The position numbers and the translations under genes were made by a program. Below the pieces are notes generated by a model. It was given only the letters and a program-made list of their open reading frames with translations, was not told the origin of the DNA and searched no databases. From contig CM029372.1 in assembly GCA_017165825.1 (NCBI GenBank), positions 855,466 to 919,465 on the forward strand: a DNA stretch of 64,000 nucleotides, written 5' to 3'. Of this stretch, positions 1-12,256 are shown piece by piece. Positions within the stretch are counted from its first letter, which is position 1. Each line of letters opens with the position of its first letter. Source of the stretch: Hepsetus odoe (Eukaryota; Chordata; Actinopteri; Characiformes; Hepsetidae).

Positions 1-481
1 AGGACTGATACAGTGTGTCTCAGAACAGTAGGTATTGAGGGAGGGTTTATAGGGACAGCAGGAGCAGCCGAGGGATAGACCTGTCAGTTACGGTAAGATC
101 AACTCTGTTGTAAAGGTCTTCATGAACATGCTCCCTTTCAATAGATATAAGTATCAAAATTTAAAGGTTTAGTGTTTTCCATCTTGCTATAGAACAGAAC
201 CCTGAGGAAACTGTTACATAATAAAGAGCTGAGGATGCTTTTTGCCCCAGCCCAATCTATCGGTCTGTCTATTTACCATATATCCATCAGGGACTCCGTC
301 TGCCTATCTGTCTTTCTGTGTTATAGCCTCTACTTGTCTATCTGACTGGCAAAGGGATTTAGGGTGTCTGAAAGCCATATGCCTGCATGTTCCTGTTTCC
401 CATTTTATGATCCCATTGTAAACAATTGTTATAGACAACATGGTGGCTTATGAGATTTGTTATAATGTTTGTTAGGTGTTT

Positions 482-2950
482 CTATTTCCCCACACCTGAA
501 ACAATTAATGGCCCAAAACTAAGTAGGGTCTGAGAATAAATTCATCTAGACTCAAAAGTATAAATTGTGTCAATAATCATAACAAAAGCCTGAGTGAGGC
601 TGAGTAAGACTTTGATCTTATGAACTGCCCATAATTTACTTAATTGTGTGCTTTCAGTGGGAAGAAATTTTGGTCTTCTTTTAACAGTTGATTTCATGAG
701 CTGATAAAGTGAAATACTGCCATTGTTTGAAAGAGTTAAATACCGAGATTCTATCTAAAAAATATTTCCTCCATTCAAAAATACAGAAGTGCTTCTGTTA
801 AGACTGTGATTTTTTTCTTCTTCAACAATTCTTACCTATGCAGTTATAGTTTCATTTTCTCCATTTATGCTTTCTCAAATGTTTTTTTTAAACACTTTCT
901 CCTTTTTGTAAACTGATGTCACATACATTTGTACTCAACATATATGTTAAGTTTTTTACTTAATTTTGTCAAATAAAAAAATGAAAGTTAAATATGTCTT
1001 TTTTGTTTCCTGCATGATTCAAGAATGAACATATTTTAGTGTTCAACTGCTGAAATACTAAATAGGTGGAATGCTTCTGAATGTCTTAATCAATATAAAT
1101 TATGTTGAACAAAACTCATTATTCTGTGAAAAATCCTGTAACTGTTGATTCTAGAGGGCCATGTGGGCAATGTAACTATCAGATAATGAATGATAAACTA
1201 AACCAACAGCTTTTGAGATGTGCAAAGGGGGTTAAAAAAGATTTCTCAATTTAAATGATTTGTATGGCTTTGTCATGACACTTTACTGTCTCATCAGTTG
1301 ATGACCTCGTGGGAATAAGAGTTTATGGTGCTGTTTGTTCTCTCCGTGCAGCTGATAACTTTTCATGACTTCCTCCTTTTTTACATTTGTCTAAACTCTG
1401 ATGTATAAACAGCTTTCATATTTTTTTTATTAAAACACAAAGAAAGAAGCTTTGGCCTTTTTTGACATGAAATATTTAAATTTCATTACAGATATGCCCC
1501 AAGGATAGATTCATTGCAGGTCTGATTTTTTTACAATTTTATTGTCAAAGTGTCAATACATTGCTTCCTCTGTATTTGACCTCTTATTAAAGAAGTCATG
1601 CGTGTAAAAGCCTGTTGCTGCATATCTGGTTTGAACCAGTTCTCTGATGTTTGATGTCAGTGGCTTACTCCTGTGACCTACAATTATAATATGCTAGAAT
1701 CTTTTGAGAGCTGTATATTACAGCGTTGGCCAAGTGGTTAGGGAGTTGCCCCAGCATCGGAAGATTGTGGGTTCGATTCCCTCACCAATAGGTTGCTTTC
1801 AACAGCTGCCCACTGCTGCACAATGTTTCCAAGGGTTAAATGCAGAGATCCAATTTTGTTGTGGTGTGCTGTGCTGTGACCTCGCAATAATAAGGGTTGC
1901 CACTTTCACTTTCACTTTACAGGCCCATAAAGAATCTTACAAATGTATTGTTACACTCTGAAATGTTATGCAACAAATAGCATGCTGTGTCGAATAAAAA
2001 AGAATGTATTGAATAATGTAGGAAACAAATAACATGATGTTTCATGACAGGACATTGAAATGACAGCAAACTACAATGGTTCTACAATGCTTCTGGTATT
2101 CCTGGATCCTGAGTAAAGGGTTTGATAAAGTTATAGGTATACAATATTCCTAAGAAAGGTCTTTGCTCTTTATAAACTTAATATATGGCTTTTAGGCTCC
2201 CGTGTGTGAATTGAATGAGATTTATAATACATGATTTTATAAATCTAAGATCACATGGTCTGGGAAAGAATAACTATATTATAATGAATATGGACATTTT
2301 TCTGATCTTTTCAAGTTTTACACCTTCTGTTTAAATGTGTTCAGTTCAGTATAACCATAATACTCCACAAACACAAAAGTTTTTTGTAGGATTTTAAAAA
2401 TGTATTAAGAATTTAGGTGCTATTTCCCCACACCTGAAACAATGAATGGCCCAAAACTAAGTAGGGTCTGAGAATAAATTCATCTAGACTCAAAAGTATA
2501 AATTGTGTCAATATTCATAACAAAAGCCTGAGTGAAGCTGAGTAAGACTATGATCTTATGAACTGCCCATAATTTACTTCATTGTGTGCTTTCACTGGGA
2601 AGAAATTTTGGTCTTCTTTTAACAGTTGATTTCATGAGCTGATAAAGCTATACATGATAAAGCGATACATGACGTTATAAATCTAAGATCATATAGTCTG
2701 GGAAAGAGTAGCTATATTATAGTGAATATGGACATTTTTCTGATCTTTTCAAGTTTTATACCTTCTGTTTAAATGTGTTCAGTTCAGTATAATCATAATA
2801 CTCCACAAACACAAAAGGTTTTTGTAGGATTAAAAAGATTTATGAAGAATTTAGGTGCTGAGTAAGTTTAGTAAGTTCAGTTCAGTATAACTATAATACT
2901 CCACAAAGACAAAAGTTTTTTGAAGGATTTAAAAAATGTCTTAAGAATTT
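482..2950. repeat. Mosaic of local direct duplications
   Basis: Block A (482-709, starting TTTCCCCACACCTGAAACAA) recurs at 2422-2647 with few differences. Block B (2220-2421, containing GGACATTTTTCTGATCTTTT) recurs at 2667-2868 and its last 75 bp again at 2876-2950. The order is A ... B-A'-B'-B''. No transposon ends or coding potential are visible in either block. Confidence 0.85.
1723..1930 (+). repeat. tRNA-derived SINE, family A
   Basis: Box-A-like TGGCCAAGTGGTTAGGGAGT and box-B-like GGGTTCGATTCCC (about 1769-1781), then the family body (CTGCCCACTGCTGCACAATG, GGTTAAATGCAGAG) and the CACTTTCACTTTCAC tail. The stretch 1-1700 has no gene; see the duplication at 482. Confidence 0.85.
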
Positions 2951-3544
2951 ATTTATAAAAAACATTTTTCCATTTTTAAATGATGGACCCTAATGTGCTC
3001 TTGGTCACTTTCACTGCTGCCAAAAGTTCTGTGTTTTCTTCTGTACATCTATATCTTGACAAAATCCTGTCTCACAAATCTATAAACAATTATCTTTACT
3101 CATGGCTTGGTTTTCACTCTGACATACAACATCACACAGCACTTGGACTGAGCCAGAGAAAACATTACTGTAAGTGATTGTTACTACATGGTTAATGTTT
3201 TTTTTAAAACTGTTACTGACCATATTTAATTAATATCGTTTAATAACAAAATGTTATTAATAATAGTTAGTGAAGTATCATCAACTGCACCACCTCTCCC
3301 ATGGGCATCTAAGTGGTAAAGGGTGAGATTGGAAGTGAAGTGGCATGCTCAGGACCTTTCACAGCGTTTATGAGCTTCTAAGCTTCTGCCTAGTGTTAAT
3401 ATATTGTTGCCACCTACTAGATATAGTTTGTCTAGTAATACATTAATTAATAGTCAGTTACATTATCTTGTATATTTTAAGCATGCATACCTGCATGCCT
3501 TCAGTTTGTGATAGAGTAAACCAGTAAAGGAAAAGAAAGGAGAT

Positions 3545-4285
3545 ATAAAAGTGAAAGTGACAACCCTTGTCATTGCGAGGTCACAGCACACATGAACCAC
3601 AACGAAATTGGACCTCTGCATTTAACCCATGCACACAAACACCGTGCAGCAGTGGGCAGCTATTGAAAGCACCCGGGGAGCAGTGACAGGGACGGTACCT
3701 TGCTAAAGGGTACCTCAGGGCAACCTGGGGAGGGAATCAAACCCACAATCTTCCGATCCAAGGCCAACTCCCTAACCACTAGGCTACCGCTGCCTCGACC
3801 TCTGCATTTAACCCATGCACACAAACACCGTGCAGCAGTGGGCAGCTATTGAAAGCGCCCGGGGAGCAGTGACAGGGATGGTACCTTGCTCAAGGGTACC
3901 TCAGGGAAACCTACTGGTGAGGGAATCGAACCCACACTCTTCTGATGCAGGGCAACTCCCTAACCACTAGGCCACCACTGCCCCATCATGTTATTGATTT
4001 TACAAAGGTATCCCAATAGATTACACTTAGTGAAAGTGACTATTCTTGTTATGGTGAGAACACACAGCACAGCACAGCACAGCACACAGTGAACCACACT
4101 GAAATTGGACTTCTGCATTTAACCCATGCACAAACACACACTGTCCAACAGTGGAAAGCTATGAAAGCTGCCTGGGGACCAGTGACAGGGACGGTACCTT
4201 GTTCAAGGCAACCTACTGGTAAGGTGTTTGAACCCACAATCTTCCGATTCAACTCCCTAACCACTAGGCCACCCCTGCTCCAAAT
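3545..4285 (-). repeat. Cluster of three family-A SINEs
   Basis: Minus-strand copies at 3549-3794, 3795-3985 and 4030-4284. The first is full length with GTGAAAGTGACAA tail and box B. The middle one lacks the tail and repeats 3614-3795, so it is a tandem duplication of its neighbour. The third has a shortened body. Bases 2951-3540 before it hold nothing recognisable. Confidence 0.85.
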
Positions 4286-5746
4286 GTATCTGCTTTATCA
4301 GCGTTATCTCACCTAATACTCCTTATAATAAAATCCTCATCAGTAAATCATAGAGAAGAGATAAATTGTCAGTGTAAATCATAGAAAAGAGATAAATTGG
4401 TTGGTTTATTGCCTGTGCCGCACACCATGAGCATCCAAGACCATATATATTTATTATTGCATCATAACACACATTACAGATGTGTTTTTGTACACAGTAT
4501 AAGTATCTAATGGCATAAGATCTTACTGCAAATTTTTTTTTCATTTTGATTACACCATTCAATCCTATTTACAGAGTTTCTGTTACCAAACAAATCACCT
4601 AAACCAAACATTACACTTATGATTTAAACAGTGCCTACCTGCTGACATGAATTAGATGTCTACCAGTAAAAGAGGAAGCTCACACCATGAGGAAGCTCAC
4701 ACTTTTAGAATACTATAATGAGTTTTTACTCTCTATTCTTTGAGACAAGTACTCCTTCAGTAATACAGTTAAAAAAGCCTACATAGTGTACTTGAGTGGG
4801 AATATATTTTGGCTTAGAAAAAAAATATTACATATACTATAGTATTGTAATAATAGGGATAATTTATTAATTAATGTATTCATTAATTCTGTTTTTAAGT
4901 TTATAGTCTAGATTATTGAATAAGCAATATTTTAAAAGCCATTATTTACATATTTTGTTTGCTAAATGTGCTATAGAAACACTACACTATAGATAAATGG
5001 TAAGGTCTTGGCAATGGGACCATTTGTTTTACATTGAGTGGATACAGAACTGTTAGAATTTTATGTAAAATAAGCTCTGATGACCTGTGGATGAAGCTAA
5101 AGGGAAAAAGAATCTTCATGAACCAAGTTTGTTTTCTGTACATCCTTTGCTTGTATGTGACCTAAAGGCCTCTGTAACTTACAGTTCCTTACACTTGAAA
5201 TGGATGCTGGGCAGTGGTGTTGGGCTGGTAGCCTTCTGGAGATTAAAAAAAAAATCTTTTACTGCAAAATTCCTAAAAGGTTGCAGCTCTAAACTTATCT
5301 GCATGCTGACGTAAGAGAAGGAGGACTGAGTGTGTTTTTGTTTGGAGGGGCAGAGGGGAATAGCACATTTCTGGTAGACTTCCTGGCCTTGCAGATTAGA
5401 TTGGAGAATGAGATTGGCTGGTTTAAGGACTCTTTGGCTGGAGTCTGAGAGCAGATCCAGTACCCAGGGGACAAGTCTGTAATGTGGAAACAAGACTTTG
5501 CAATGAAGTTGGCCAAATTTAACAAAAGCACCTACAAACTGTAAGGCTTTCCTCTGCTTCAGTGCATAATCTACTATTGAATTCTGTTTTATTTTCCATT
5601 CATTAATTTTCCCCATAACCTACTTAAAGAAGTTGGAACTTTAGTAGCTATCACTAGTCGTGAACATACACTACAAGAAGCAAATACATGTCAGTATGTT
5701 TTTTTTGCCTGTGAAAAAATTAAACTAAGGGATCCATGCCAACTGT

Positions 5747-5937
5747 GGGTAGGTTGCCCTGAGGTACCCTTGAGCAAGGTACCATCCCCATCACTGTTCC
5801 CCGGGTGCTTTCAAAAGCTGCCCCCTGCTGCACGTGTGTATGGGTGAAACACAGAGGTTGAATTTCATTGTGTAGTGTTGTGCTGTGCTGCGTTTCACAG
5901 TGACAAGAATAGTCACTTTCACTCTTTCACTTTCAAA
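5747..5937 (+). repeat. Family-A SINE, head missing
   Basis: Begins in the body at GGTAGGTTGCCCTGAGGTAC and ends in the TCACTTTCACTC tail. The stretch 4286-5746 otherwise shows no gene. Confidence 0.8.
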
Positions 5938-6054
5938 TACTAAGCATTGCCTAGAAGAGGAATGAGCTTCTCTATTCACTAGAGTGACAGGGTGTCCTTT
6001 GTTGGTGTAGGTGTTTACTGTCTAGAACTATACACTCGTGCTTAATTCCAAAAT

Positions 6055-6390
6055 ATAGTATAAAGCCATAGCAACTAAAGTTTGAGGGGGAAACAACTAA
6101 AGCCATAGCAACTAAAGTTTGAGGCTTTGGCATGCATGGCTGCCAGTGGCATTGGGACACTAGTGTTAATTGACTATGTGACACAGGACAGTAGCAGCCG
6201 AATTAATTCTGAGGTGTTCAAAGACATACTGTCTGCTCAAATCCAGCTAAATGCAGTCAAACTGATTAGCCGGCATTTCATAATACAGATGGATAATGAC
6301 CCTAAACATACAGCCAAAACAACCCAGGAGTTTATTAAACCAAGAAGTGGAATATTCTTGAATGGCCAATGGCACCTTTACATTACCTAA
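6055..6390 (+). pseudogene. Tc1-type transposase fragment
   Basis: The plus strand encodes AASGIGTLVLIDYVTQDSSS then MDNDPKHTAKTTQEF, the central part of a Tc1 transposase similar to the one at 54.3-54.75 kb (there on the minus strand). A 27-bp direct duplication (AAAGCCATAGCAACTAAAGT) precedes it at about 6060-6124. No ends found. Confidence 0.8.
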
Positions 6391-7079
6391 TATTTAAAGT
6401 AGGAAAGTATAATATGCTTGTCAAAAGTGTGACGTGTAGGGTGTAGTTTTTCAAGGATCTGATGCTTTATTATGTATGCAGTACAATTACTGAGAAACAT
6501 TAATGAGTAAACTGCTTATTCTACCCTGGTTAATTATTCTTTCCTTTGTGAAAATAATGAAAAACTGGTGGAGAGTGTTAATATATATTGCAAAATAACA
6601 AACTTCAAAAACCTCAATGAAGCTGCTTAAATAAATAAATGTTCAAGGAAACTGTTCTAGAGATTACATAGGATGTATAACCAACTTTCGCTGCTTGCTT
6701 GATGTTTTGAAAACATGAATGCATCATCTTAATAGCCATGAAACCTTGTTGTCATTGTTATCATCTGCACTATTTTTGTTCAGACCTATTCTTCTCTGAG
6801 TGCTATATTTGCATGAGAAATACCTGAAAAAATACCAGAGTTGATGTGCAAAATATGGCCAGTAGGTAAATGTTTTGATAAAGCTCTCTTTGTTCCCATG
6901 GATGACTGCCACTTTTTCACCTTCATAGATCACCTTCAAAAATAAGCAAGTCATTTAGTTCATGATAGCAAATACTACATTACTGGAAAAGTAATTCATT
7001 TAAACAGCATCCAACTCTTGATTAAGGTGTCATATATTTGTGTATTTTTTATTTACCATAATATGATTATGTGCGGGCA

Positions 7080-7184
7080 ATAAAAATGTTATATATTATA
7101 TAATTTATATATATTTATAATGTAATTTTTAATATATAATATATTATATATTATATTTAATATATATATAATATACTGTATATA

Positions 7185-7217
<33 letters not shown>
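7080..7217. repeat. AT-rich / (TA)n tract
   Basis: Imperfect then pure TA repeats of about 130 bp. The foldback element follows at once, and a second TA-targeting element starts a few bases beyond that. Confidence 0.9.
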
Positions 7218-7220
<3 letters not shown>

Positions 7221-7910
7221 TATATCACAAAAATACTCACAGAAGTGAGTACACTCCTCACTCCTTTTCATGGGACAACACTGACAATAAGACACGTTGA
7301 TACAATGCAAAGTAGTCAGTGTACAACTTGTGTAACAGTGTAAATTTGCTGTCCCCTCAAAATAACTCAATACACAGCCATTAATGTCTAAACAACTGGC
7401 AACAAAAGTGAGTACGCCCCTAAGTGAAAAATGTCCACATTGTTCAAACCATAACATTCCCATCCCCATGCTTGACTGTAGGCAAGACACACTTGTCTTT
7501 GTACTCCTCACCTTAGAGAGTTCTTTGCCATGAGGTGCCATTTTTCCCGTGACCAGCATGAGAGAGTGTGAGAGCGATAACATCACATTTAACACATCTG
7601 CTCCCCATTCATACCTTAGACCTTGTAACACTAATGTGTCACATGACACTGGGGAGGGAACATGGCTAATTGGACACATTGTGGACATTTTTCACTTAGG
7701 GGGTACTCACTTTTGTTGCCAGTTGTTTAGACATTAATGGCTGTGTGTTGAGTTATTTTGAGGGGACAGGAAATTTACACTGTTATACAAGCTGTACACT
7801 GACGACTTTGCATTGTATCAAAGTGTCATATCTTCAGTGTTGTCCCATGAAAAGATAGTATAAAATATTAACAAAAACGTGATGGGTGTACTCATTTTTG
7901 TGAGATACTG
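7218..7910. mobile_element. Foldback Tc1/mariner-like element with long inverted repeats
   Basis: Ends CAGTATATCACAAAAATACT and, on the other strand, CAGTATCTCACAAAAATGAG. The inverse similarity extends about 200 bp inward (roughly 7218-7440 against 7680-7910), including GTTTAGACATTAATGGCTGT in both arms. The central 240 bp shows no transposase. TA repeats flank it. Confidence 0.8.
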
Positions 7911-7918
7911 TATATATA

Positions 7919-8469
7919 CAGTACTGTGCAAAGGTTTTAGGCAGGTGTGGAAAAAATGCTGTAAACAAAGAATGCTTTCAGAAATATAAATAATGATTGT
8001 TTATTTTTATCAATTTACAAAATGCAAAGTGAGCGAACAAAAGAAAAATCTAAATCAAATCAATATTTGGTGTCACTACCTTTTGCCTTCAAACCAGCAT
8101 CAAATCTTATGGCCCCCACAGAGCCCTGATCTCAACATCATCAGTGTGTCTGGGATTACATGAAGAGACAGAAGGATGTGAGGAAGCCTACATCCACAGA
8201 AGATCTGTGGTTAGTTCTCCAAGATGTTTGGAACAACCTACCAGCTGAGTTCCTTCAAAAACTGTGTGCAAGTGTACCTAGCAGAATTGATGCTGTTTTG
8301 AAGGCAAAGGGTGGTCACACCCAGTATTGATTTGATTTAGATTTCTCTTTTGTCCATTCACTGCATTTTGTTGATTGATGAAAATAAATGACTAACACTC
8401 CCATTTTTGAAAGCATTTTTTGTTTACGACATTTTTTCCACACCTGCCTGAAACATTTGCACAGTACTG
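7919..8469 (+). mobile_element. Internally deleted Tc1-like element, copy 1
   Basis: Ends CAGTACTGTGCAAAGGTTTT and the matching inverse at 8462-8469, with TA flanks. It keeps only the transposase tail on the plus strand (PPQSPDLNII-type, DYMKRQKDVRKP, LQDVWNNLPAEFLQK). The two halves meet at CCAGCATCAAATCTTATGGC, the same junction as in the other copies. Confidence 0.9.
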
Positions 8470-8615
8470 TATATAAATAATGTATACATCGATCTGTCAC
8501 AACAATAAAACCATTGGCATGTGAAATCAATAACAATGACCCCTTTGCAATGGACATAGTCATTTCTTGAAACTGATGCAATGAAAACAGAAAAAATGGA
8601 CATGTGTAAGCTTAG

Positions 8616-8810
8616 AGTGGCAATGGTCTAGTGGTAGGTTACTTGCCTACGGATATATGGCTCAAGAGGTTGAATCCCACCTCTGGCTCTACCACCAGTG
8701 GGTCCCTGAGCAAAACCCTTAATCCTGAATTGCTCCAGGGGGACTGTCCCTGTAATCAGGACACAGAAGTCACTCTGGATAAGAGCGTCTGCTAAATGCC
8801 GCAAATGTGT
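8616..8810 (+). repeat. tRNA-derived SINE, family B
   Basis: Head GGCAATGGTCTAGTGGTAGG with a box-B-like GGTTGAATCCC, body CCACCAGTGGGTCCCTGAGC and tail CTGGATAAGAGCGTCTGCTA, the widespread fish L2-like 3' end. Confidence 0.85.
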
Positions 8811-8969
8811 AAGGATTTTGAAAGGGGCCAAATTGTGATGGTCAGACAACTGTATTAAAGAATAATATAAATAGCAGTTGTTATGGTGTGTCCCCAGTAT
8901 TCAGTGGTTAATAAAATCCAAAAAAGCCGTTCTATAAAGCATAACTGCTAATCTGGTCGAAAGGATCAT

Positions 8970-9480
8970 CATCACCTAAGGCTGAAAAAATGTCTTTGTT
9001 GATACACTGCTGAAAGTACCTACTATGTAAACATTTAAATGTGAGAACAAGACTACAGAGTAGTGGAAGAATTTTCCATGTTTTTCCTCCTGAAGGTCTT
9101 TGCTAACTTTATTAACTCCTAGATTATTGTCTTGGTGGTTCCCAATTATTTTGGATCCATTTCCTTGTAATATGGCAGACAAAATGTTTTATATATATAT
9201 AAAAAAATAAAAAAATAAACAGCTTTTAACATATCCTCTACTTAAGAAAATTGAGCATATCTTCCTTTTACTGAGTGCTCTGGAGACATGCTTGTACAGT
9301 CCAGCACCTTAACCCTCAATTTCTTTAGCAAGGCAGTGGTCTTCTTGGAAGTGTGTTTGGAGTCGTTATCATGTTGGAATACTGCCCTGCAGCCCAGTTT
9401 CCGAAGGGATCATGCTCTGCTTCAGTATGTTACAGTAAATGTTGGCATTCATGGTTCCTTCAATGAACTGTTATTTATCC
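8970..9480 (-). pseudogene. Tc1-type transposase fragment, antisense
   Basis: On the minus strand, pieces of a transposase around the second catalytic region are recognisable (antisense of AAGAAGACCACTGCCTTGCT and CTTAAGGTGCTGGACTGT-like text at about 9288-9345), followed by a decayed tail. Frames are heavily broken. Confidence 0.55.
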
Positions 9481-9567
9481 ACACACACTGTGCAGCAGGG
9501 GGCAGTCATATTCACTGCCCAGGGAGCAATGATGGGGATGTTACTTCAGGATTCAAACCACTCTAAA
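9477..9567 (+). repeat. Family-A SINE remnant
   Basis: CACACACTGTGCAGCAGGGG, GCAGTCATATTCACTGCCC and GGATTCAAACCACTCTAA resemble scrambled body and head parts of the family. The order and orientation suggest a minus-strand copy with losses. Confidence 0.5.
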
Positions 9568-9719
9568 CACTAGGCACAGTGTTTGTTTGCCTTATAACTT
9601 CAGTGGGAATCTCAAGAAGCAAAATGAGACTTACCTGATTGACAACATCAGAGTTTAAATTAAAGTTGAAAATTGTGCTTTTATTTTGTCTTTAAGATGC
9701 TCACTTGAGTACTACCTTT

Positions 9720-10453
9720 CTCGGCATGAAACCATACTGCTGTTCACTATTCCTCACCTCTTTTCTTTATCAAGCTTCCATTACTCTTTCCCATAACTTC
9801 ATGCTGTGGCTGATCAACTTTATCCCTCTATAGTTACTACAGCTCTTTGCATCACCCTTATTCTTGAAAAATCTTCTTGAAATCTATACCAGTACACTTT
9901 GTCTCCACTCCTCAGGCATCCTCTCACTTCCAAGACTGTGTTAAACAGTCTGGTCAGAAACTCAACTGCTGTCTCCCCTAAGCACCTCCATACTTCCACT
10001 GGTATGTCATCCGTTCTTCATCCTCTTCATCCCTGCCCAAACTTCCATCTTGCTTATTTGCTGCACTTCCTGGTTCACTATCCTCCCATCATCCAATCTT
10101 CTCTCTCTCTCTCATTTTCATCTCCTTGTACACTTGTCTACTTTCTTCATCTCCCTCATCTTCTGCATACACTGCTGGACTTTACGGTTCCACCACCAGG
10201 TTTCCTTATCCTCCTTCTTCCTTCCAGCTGTCACACCAAGTACATTTGTAGCTGTCTGCCTTATCGCTTCTGCAGCAGTTTCCCAGCAATCCGGCAGGTC
10301 TTCAACTCCCCCAGGGCCAGTGTTAACTCCTGTCTGAAGTCTACCTTGCAGCCCTCCTTCTTCAGCTTCCACCACTTGATCCTCGACTCTGCCCCCACTT
10401 TCCTCCTTTGCTTTTAATACTTCTTGTATTTCTGAATTGTACCCATGCAACAA
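9720..10453 (-). mobile_element. RTE-like LINE fragment
   Basis: The minus strand encodes the linker between endonuclease and RT (frame 10453-10118, containing WETAAEAIRQTATNVLGV and KEDKETWWWN), then a deleted, frameshifted start of the RT domain down to about 9720. It is similar to 21.95-22.75 kb. Confidence 0.8.
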
Positions 10454-11003
10454 GAGGAGGACCTGAAAGTAAGCAGTCTTTTTCTCAGGCCCCAGGCCCT
10501 AAGCTTCTCCTCAGGCCTGTTCAAGTGAAAGTGTACATTTATGCTTCGGCTCCTATTCTCTCTGCTGAGGTAGACTCAGACTGTTTTTCCTGGCAGTATT
10601 TAGACAAACATGAAGCAATTACATCTCACACTAACCCCCTGCATGAAAACCTATGATAAATGGTTTTATTTGGTATTATTTGAGTAATGGAAATAAAAAG
10701 CTGTTCTGGGTTCCCAAAAAGGGGAAATGTTAGAACAATGAATGAATAAATCATATATAAAGGTATGTGCACTATGACCCAGCTGTTCACCAGAACAGCC
10801 CTAACTAACCCTTGAACCCCTGTTGCCTAACAGAATGAGGAGGTCTTGTCTTTTTTTCCTTCTTTTCTATTTCCAAAGGAGTACCAAATCATTGTGATTA
10901 AATGTGCAATTTTACAGGAACATATATTTGTTTGGCATCAAATGTTAATTTAATCACATTCCAAAAATCTAATCAGCATGTTTACTCTTGATTGTCCCAT
11001 ATA

Positions 11004-11454
11004 CAGTACTGTGCAAAAGTTTTAGGCAGGTGTGGAAAAAATACTGTAAACAAAGAATGCTTTCAAAAATTTATTTTCATCAATCAACAAAATGCAGCAT
11101 CAATTCTTCTAGGTACACTTACACAGTTTTTGAAGGAACTCGGCTGGTAGGTTGTTCCAAACATCTTGGAGAACTAACCACAGATCGTCTGTGGATGTAG
11201 GCTTCCTCACATTCTTCTGTCTCTTCATGTAATCCCAGACACACTCAATGATGTTGATATCAGGGCTCTGTGGGGGCCATAAAAATTGATGCTGGTTTGA
11301 AGGCAAAAGGTAGTGACACCAAATGTTGATTTGATTTAGATTTGTAAATTGATAAAAATAAACATCATCACACAAATCATTATTTATATTTCTGAAAGCA
11401 TTCTTTGTTTACAGCATTTTTTCCACACCTGCCTGAAACTTTTGCACAGTACTG
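11004..11454 (-). mobile_element. Internally deleted Tc1-like element, copy 2
   Basis: Same ends (CAGTACTGTGCAAAAGTTTT) and TA flanks, inverted relative to copies 1 and 3. The transposase tail reads PPQSPDINIIECVWDYMKRQ on the minus strand. It shares the family junction and has lost a further stretch of about 100 bp on its left side. Confidence 0.9.
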
Positions 11455-11754
11455 TACCTTATCCTAATACTCAGACAAGTGTTTCTCTGGATCCATACAA
11501 AGTGTAGATTGCAGAACTAGAAACACCCAAAAAACCTGTTGTTCTGGAGATGGAGGTTTCCACTGTCTGCTATGTGTGCTGGAGTAGACGCTAGCACCCC
11601 TGTGACCCTGCTCTGGATAAGATGTTAAGTTATTGAGTGAATGAGTGAGTTGGTCAGCTTCCATTATTTGCCTGTTTTACTGCCTAAATCTTATTCCCTT
11701 CTCAGGTTTTAAAGCTGGATTAAAATAGATGACCAGTAGTCTGCTTTATCTAAA

Positions 11755-11883
11755 GATGTCACATGTCTGCCCCTTGCTGCATGGTGTGGATTAAATGTGG
11801 ATTAAATGCAGAAATTGTATTGTTTTTGTTCACTGTGTTCTGTGCCTTATTTCACAATGACAAATAATCACTTTCACTTCACA
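11755..11883 (+). repeat. Family-A SINE tail fragment
   Basis: CTGCCCCTTGCTGCATGGTG, then GGATTAAATGCAGAAATTG and CACTTTCACTTCAC. Only the 3' half remains. Confidence 0.65.
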
Positions 11884-12209
11884 TATGGTTGTTTCTTTTG
11901 TTATCATGGAGGGTGTTTATGAAATTGGCAAAACATAGCTTAGAGGCATTGATATTAATGCAGTAACAGGACCTACATCATATAAAAAACAGTCAGTAAC
12001 TAATTAAATTACTTTATTGATATATCATGTTCTCTTATCATTTGTGTAGTTGTACAGGACTGGATTTGTTAATAATAGAAGCAGTTTTTAAAACAAACTG
12101 CATTTGGGCTCATGGTATGGACTGAATAGGGACACAGGCTCTTCCCAAATGTTACACATTGAACAAGCTCATGACTCAGTTGTTCATTAAATTCTCTGTG
12201 TGCACCCAA

Positions 12210-12211
<2 letters not shown>

Positions 12212-12255
<44 letters not shown>

Positions 12256-12256
12256 C
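12212..12256. repeat. (TG)n microsatellite
   Basis: About 21 TG units. The surrounding 11890-13390 has no gene or clear transposon. Confidence 0.95.

Noticed and set aside
1723..1800. Functional tRNA gene from box A and box B motifs
   Set aside because: The A and B boxes belong to a SINE head repeated many times, with no foldable cloverleaf.
7089..7688. 199-codon minus-strand frame with Ile/Tyr run
   Set aside because: It crosses the foldback element and a TA microsatellite; the tail is repeat translation.
9899..10417. 172-codon plus-strand frame
   Set aside because: Antisense of the RTE linker; the minus strand gives recognisable RTE protein.
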